Part shown: one piece after another, positions 58,024 through 64,000 of the stretch | Numbering within the stretch: position 1 is the first letter of the stretch | Layout: each line of letters starts with the position of its first letter | NCBI RefSeq assembly: GCF_036323735.1 | Contig: NC_086024.1 | Coordinates: 67,948,424 to 68,012,423 of the forward strand | DNA: 64,000 nt | Direction: 5' to 3' | From: Rattus norvegicus | Taxonomy: Eukaryota > Chordata > Mammalia > Rodentia > Muridae | Position numbers and translations under genes: made by a program | Notes under the pieces: generated by a model | What the model was told of the DNA's origin: nothing | Database searches by the model: none | The model's input: only the letters and a program-made list of their open reading frames with translations

Positions 58024-58174
58024 CCTATGAGAGTTTGTGTGAGTGTGTATATGGGTATATGCACATGGGTGCAGGTGCAGGCAAGAAGTACTGGATTCCC
58101 TGGAGCTAGAGGTACAGGTAGTTGTGAATCACCCAACATGGGTACCAGGAGCTGAACTTCTTTCTTTCTATCTG

Positions 58175-58228
<54 letters not shown>

Positions 58229-58263
58229 ATCTATCTATCAATTATGTATCTATCATCTATCTG

Positions 58264-58309
<46 letters not shown>

Positions 58310-58312
58310 ATG

Positions 58313-58352
<40 letters not shown>

Positions 58353-58374
58353 AATCAATTATGTATCTATCATG

Positions 58375-58413
<39 letters not shown>

Positions 58414-58545
58414 TATCTGTCTGTCTGCTGTCTGTCTGTCTACCTACCTACCTACCTACCTACCTACCTACCTACCTACCTACATATCTACTTGGGTTGC
58501 GAGGGATAACAGTTTTTAACCAACAAGACAGCTCCCCAGTCCAAA
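58024..58545 (-). mobile_element. B3 SINE split by a large microsatellite
   Basis: Left part 58024-58160 ('actggattccctggagctag', 'acccaacatgggtaccagga'). Right part about 58496-58545 ('ccaacaagacagctccccag', complement of the tRNA-like head). The microsatellite 58161-58495 lies between the two halves. Confidence 0.7.
58161..58495. repeat. Large (TCTA)n-(TCTG)n-(TACC)n compound microsatellite
   Basis: About 335 bp of tetranucleotides: long TCTA blocks interrupted by TCATC and AATTATG motifs, then TCTG, then about ten TACC units. Likely highly polymorphic. Confidence 0.97.
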
Positions 58546-60133
58546 AGTTCTCATTTTAAGAATATATAACAATCATTATTTTATGTAGTTTGGATGGAAT
58601 ATACAATTGACACAAAGTAATACATGAACACAAAAGTCTATTACCTATTTTACCTTTTTCCATCTGCAAATGGGCCCAAAGAATAACATGTGCACATGCA
58701 TAAGTACGGTGTCTTGCCTTTTATTTTTCTGTGCATTTTATGAACTGCACCATCAATAAAACAACAAACACCAAAACAGACAGAAAAATGAACAAATAAA
58801 CCAACAAAGACTCAGAGACATTGATTGGATTGATTTAGGTGTTTTTTTTACTTATGCCTTGCAAGCAAAGAAATATATCTTTTTATTCACTGGTTTTACA
58901 TGTCCCATGAAGGGCCCAAGTTACCTCTTCCTGTGATGAAGCCTGGATGTCTCTATCAGTGCCACCTCTTGGAAATAAATTATGATGGTTAATTGTCACT
59001 GGCAGTCTCCACTTCTGTCTCTTCCCCATTTGGTTCCTAGTGTTTTGTAAATTGCTCAGGTATCCAAAAATTATTCTTAAAGAGAAGATATGGATGCAGA
59101 ATTAACAAAAGAAGCAGGACCAAGTCCTGAGCTACTTTATTGCTAAGAGATCCATGAATGAGTTGGTTACATGCCTGGAAAGGGACAGGGTAATTTTAAT
59201 AGAGGTTTTGAGATCATTTGACATGGCATTCTATTCAGCACACGTACATTAAATGCTTACTAAATAAGGGACCTAAGAGGCTATGCTGTATGTTTCAGGG
59301 ACTAAGAAATTAAAGTAATATGTCTATGAAACTCGAGGTGTCTTCAAATGACTATGACAGGAAAAATAAAACTTCTATTTAAGAAGCATGTAAATGACCT
59401 GGGAATACAAATGAGCTAATCACATTTATAGGAGGAATTACATAAGACTGAAAGGTGAAATGAGTATGTGTATGTGTGTGTCTGTGCTAGGGGTTGAGCA
59501 CAGGGGATGATTAAGGACTTAAAAACAGATGCTAAATGAAGAGCAAGTTAGGAAAATAGAGAAATGATGATCACTTGTATGGAAGATGGAGTATCTTTGG
59601 AGAAAGGTAGCCATTGAGTTTAGCTGGATCATGAAAACTGATGCTGAAACAGCACAGCAATGTGCAGCAGAAGGAATGGCATTGCAGGATGTTTGACCAC
59701 ACTGTGAACCTAACATTGTGTTGTGGACTGGAAAACCTGTTGCTAGTCATTGTGCTCAGCCCTACCACACACCTTTAATCCATGGTTGCTGTTTATAATA
59801 AACAGGATTAAAAAAATAAAGTCAATTGTCAAGAGGTGTTCAGGCAATCAGTTGACAGGGAGTGGATAGGAAAAAAAAGCCATAGAGAGTGAGAGAAAGT
59901 CAGGAGGAAGGATAGAGAGACTCACAGGAAGTAAAGGTAGGGACGTTCAGTTTGAGGGGGGTTTTGAGACACCCTAGAGAATGGAACTTCCTTTGGGAAG
60001 TTCCTGAGGATGAAGGTCAGCTGGGTGCTTTCTCTGCCTCTCTCAAGCTAGCAGGCTTCCATGACAGTCTCTGTCTCCTGAGTCTTTATTAGTAAAATCA
60101 AATGTCTGAAGGTTTGTTAAAAAAGCAAACAAG
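58546..60133. other. About 1.6 kb of unique-looking DNA
   Basis: No gene or clear repeat recognised. Confidence 0.45.
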
Positions 60134-60166
60134 AAACAACAACAACAACAAGAACAACAACAAAAC
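60134..60166. repeat. (AAC)n
   Basis: Short imperfect AAC trinucleotide repeat. Confidence 0.85.
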
Positions 60167-60864
60167 ACAATGCAATGGTGCTTCAGAGCTCTAAGTAGGA
60201 AGATGGCAGGGGTGATGGATGGAGGGTGGTCCTGTGGTAAATTGCCAAAACCTGTGTCTGGGGGTAGAGACAAGTTAAACATCAAGGTTCTTCAAGATGC
60301 TAGCTCTGTAACATAAATTATGTCAAATCATCTCTGAATCTATATTTTTATAATGTGAAAGGCATTTGTATACACAAACACTCCTAACTAAATCAAATGG
60401 AACCAAGGTCGGAATGTTTTAATGTTGGCCTTGTCACAAGCGCTAAGATTATTATGCTCAGTGTATTTTGTGTAATATATCAGGGAAATAAAAGGAGAAA
60501 CCCATTGAGTGAGGTTAGCATCTTCAGATTTTATGAGAGAAGAGAGTGTGAGGAGACCATTTTGGAAGGATTTGTAAGGATTTAAAACTAAATGTATCCT
60601 TCTCTCTGGGGGAGAAGAGAGAGAGAAAAGGAGTCTGAGTCTGAAGGTGGAGTTTGATAGATATTACAAGGTGACTGGAATAGCAGCAATAACCTGAGAA
60701 GTGTGTATATGTGACCCGAAAGAAAAAAGAATAAATTGCTATAATGCAGTGGCTGAGCTCAGTGCTGGGAGAAGGGTTGTCTCTCTTGCAGGGATTCTTT
60801 ATCTGGACCTAGACTAGTACAGGCTCTTCAGTGTGATGTGTATACATCACTAGATACAGCCAAT
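60167..60864. other. No feature recognised
   Basis: Unique-looking sequence leading up to a GC-rich hairpin-forming segment. Confidence 0.4.
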
Positions 60865-60896
60865 CTCCGCCAGCGCCACCGTGTGGTGGAGCGGAG
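60865..60896. promoter_or_regulatory. GC-rich imperfect palindrome with CTCF-like core
   Basis: Two nested stems: ctccgc (60865-60870) with gcggag (60891-60896), and ccacc (60876-60880) with ggtgg (60885-60889). 60873-60886 ('gcgccaccgtgtgg') agrees with the reverse CTCF core at 12 of 14 positions by my reading. The segment is isolated in AT-rich DNA. Binding is inference only. Confidence 0.3.
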
Positions 60897-61033
60897 CAGT
60901 GTCAGTTACAAGTCTGCTTTAAGAGGGAATCTCCCTTCAGAGTGTGGATTGCCTTTAGTGTTTGGAGACAAAGCTAAATTTTTGTGGAGGAAACTTAAAG
61001 AAGCCTGACTGAGAGATAATATTAAAAATTGAG

Positions 61034-61095
61034 GTTGGAGGTGTAGCTAAACGGTGGAGTGATTTGTTTAAAAATATTCAGGGCCGTGGGGTAGA
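61034..61095 (+). mobile_element. Possible very old ID-like SINE
   Basis: 'ttggaggtgtagctaaacgg' followed by 'cagggccgtgggg' has the order of an ID element with heavy decay. Tentative. Confidence 0.35.
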
Positions 61096-63402
61096 GCTAT
61101 AAGACTGCTTTTAAAAACAAATAAAAATACCAACAGAGATACAACAAAAACAGGTGGTTCCTGCTTTTTATCTTTGCATCCACAAGAGTGAGGCATGGGA
61201 ACTGTTGCCAGTTAGACCTAAAGACTGAGACCCACTTTCAAAAAACAAAACCCAAACCAAACAAACATGACAAAACAAAAGAATGTTAAGGATCTCAAAG
61301 TTGAAATGTATAGAATAATTTTAAGTGGCAACTAGGATAAAATAGTTAGAACCAAAGGCGAGCATTTACAATTCCCTAGGGTTAGCTTTCATTTTTTCCA
61401 AGACTCTCATTCTGTAAGGTTTTGTTAGCTTCAGGTCTCATTCATAAGGAATGAAGTGGAATGATCGAATTTTCACTTTAGATTCAACTCCAGTTCAATG
61501 AGTCTCTGGAGGAGAAAGTGTCTAATGCTCCCTTGTGCACACATGTCAGTATCTCTGTACTCACTCTTTGAGCTTTTGTGGATGAGGAAGGAAACAGAAA
61601 GGGAGATGATGAGGGAAGCACATGTTGTAAGCTACGGACAGAACTGCACATGTTCTGGCCAGTCATCATCAGGCAAAGCTCCAGATTTTAACCAGGGTTT
61701 CAGCTAATCACCCTGTGCGTCTGATGTGGCATCGAGGAAGAGGGAATGAGCGTTCCAAGTCAGTTAATTTTTCTTTGTGTATTAAGTTTTAATTCACCAT
61801 TGGTTTAGAACTTATTTTTGGAAAATAAGCCGAAATCTTAGATTTGATATGTTCTCTGCTGGTTGTTTCCTTCAACCTTTTATCATAGGCAGGATTTTCT
61901 GCAAACCCCAGAATTCCTGTGGCAGATCAAGCCATGCAGAATTTTCTAAACATTCTGGGATGTAGCAGAACACCCCTCATAGAGTATGGTGTGGGAGCCG
62001 AAGTGAGCGCCACTGAGAGTGAATGAGAGATGCTGAACTGAGACCCTCTCCAGAGCTGTTGAATCAGAATCTTCGTTAGACAGAGACCCTGTGCATTCGT
62101 CCACCAAGCTTTTTCTACTCTGAGATGGTTTGGAATTTAGAAAATGTGTTTATATGTCCTGCTATTTTACTGTGTTTTCCTGATTCATCCTTCATCCTTG
62201 TCCCCACGCCCTTTCAGCCAGTCCACCTTCCTAAAGGTCCTACTATCATCAAGTGATGGTCACCGCTTCCTTGTGGTGACATCATCTCCTTAGATTGATT
62301 TTGCCAGACTGAGGGCTGGCCTCCAGCTCTCCTTGCCCACATTGTGCAGGAGTGTAGCAGCTCTCCAATCAGAGCCTACTGAATCCGCTGGCCTTGGTTC
62401 TGTCAGTGTCTCCTGAAGGCACAAGGAAAGTACACTCAGAACAGTATGTGTCTGCTCTTTGGGAAGTGAAGGGCAGGATGAGCCAGAAACTGGATTGATA
62501 GCTTTCCTCCTCTCAGACTATTCCATGGCAGTGAGGGGTGTGGCCTGCTGTGTTCCTTAGGAAGTTGTGTGTATGTTGACTGCATACTATCTCAATTTTG
62601 CTTGCCTGATTTCTCCTTCTGTACCTCGAGCTTCAGATAAAGCAGTTAGACATCAGCTTTGCTGCATTTACTCAGGAGCTAGACTGAGACTCCCGTCTTG
62701 TGTGTAAGTTCACCACTGCTTCTGAAACTGCTGCCTGACTTGCAGTGGGATGGCCACTATGCGTGTCTTGCTCTTCAAATCCTACAGTGAGCTACATAAA
62801 TGCTTTCCCTTCCCATGGCCAGACAGCCTTAGTTTCCCTTGAGCATTGCTTAAAATATGTCTGCTACCTCTCTCGCTTTGTGACTCACTTTGACTGGTAT
62901 TTATCGTCACCAAGGCAGCTCCCTGAACATCCTTCCCCACATGGGCAGTGCAGGATTGAGCCAGTGGGTATTTCCATTATTTCTGGAATTAAGTGAGTAT
63001 CAATGTTGCTGTCCTGGATATATAAGTTTATTCTTCTGGGAACACAGTTTAGGTGATGGTATCTGACAAGGTAAAAAAAAAAGCATAGGAAAATTAGTTC
63101 AGGATTAAGGGAGGCAGACAGGGTTTGGCCACCTGTGCCAGCTTCTGAGAGAGGTATAGGTCCTCTGGTGTTTGCATTTCTTATAGATATTTTTTAAAAC
63201 CAGAGGTTTTCTGAAGATACACAAAGCTTGCATGTAACTTCTCTGATGTGGAGTGTGAAACTTGGTGGACAATCCAGTAGTTATGTAAGCTGGTGTCAGG
63301 GCTCCTTCTAACTAAATGTATTTTCCATTTTGAAAAATGTCTTTCCTCCTTCTTTTTATAGCCTTTCTTTCTTATGGACTGGCTGTGTCTATTTTATGGG
63401 AT
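61096..63402. other. About 2.3 kb of unique-looking DNA
   Basis: No repeat, RNA gene or convincing exon recognised. Slightly less AT-rich around 62200-62500. Confidence 0.45.

Positions 63403-64000
<598 letters not shown>

Noticed and set aside
58043..58519. 158-codon frame of repeated YLSI units
   Set aside because: Translation of the TCTA tetranucleotide array, not a gene.

Overview
The window is nuclear DNA of a muroid rodent, almost certainly rat. The evidence is a family of young LINE-1 copies with the rat L1 layout, ID SINEs of the BC1-derived type that expanded in rat, and B1, B2, B3 and B4 SINEs throughout. Long CA, GA and TCTA microsatellites and an AT-rich background agree with this. 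There is no bacterial or viral gene organisation, no CRISPR array and no operon. I find no host protein-coding gene with a convincing exon-intron structure. The coding potential that can be supported belongs to L1 retrotransposons, plus one dead ribosomal-protein retrocopy (RPL21). I found no undescribed biological system. The most interesting material is retrotransposon biology.

Layout. 1-3340: an ancient L1 3' region (minus strand) split by a young 5'-truncated L1 (plus, 363-2893). 3340-11400: old DNA-transposon and LTR-like remnants, SINEs, microsatellites and two short L1 3' ends (minus, 4811-5277 and 9416-9892), each with target-site duplications (TSDs). 11420-12287: an RPL21 processed pseudogene (minus) with a 16-bp TSD and a B2 SINE inside it. 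12370-15760: two older L1 fragments (minus). 15760-24770: largely unique sequence with B1/B4 SINEs and microsatellites. 24787-31436: a full-length young L1 (plus) with a tandem two-unit 5' promoter, a broken ORF1, an uninterrupted 1275-codon ORF2, a 3'UTR and a probable short 3' transduction, bounded by a perfect 14-bp TSD. 31450-34800: unique sequence and microsatellites. 34810-42157: old Lx-type L1 pieces (minus), one nested in another. 42158-44986: two young L1 3' halves, tail-outward, forming a 1.12-kb inverted repeat. 45703-46023: a B2-ID composite under one TSD. 46000-64000: mostly unique sequence with LTR-like fragments, B3 SINEs, two copies of one old rodent repeat and long microsatellites.

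How the parts relate. L1 ORF2p (endonuclease plus reverse transcriptase) is the enzyme that also mobilises SINEs and mRNAs. The B1/B2/ID copies and the RPL21 retrocopy, with their A-tails and TSDs, are therefore the footprints of the machinery encoded at 26823-30650. That L1 keeps ORF2 but has lost the N-terminus of ORF1 through an A-run frameshift and a nonsense codon. As read, it is not an intact autonomous element.

Limits: repeat families were named by recognising sequence, not by a database search, so ends of old repeats are approximate. All identity statements come from reading by eye.
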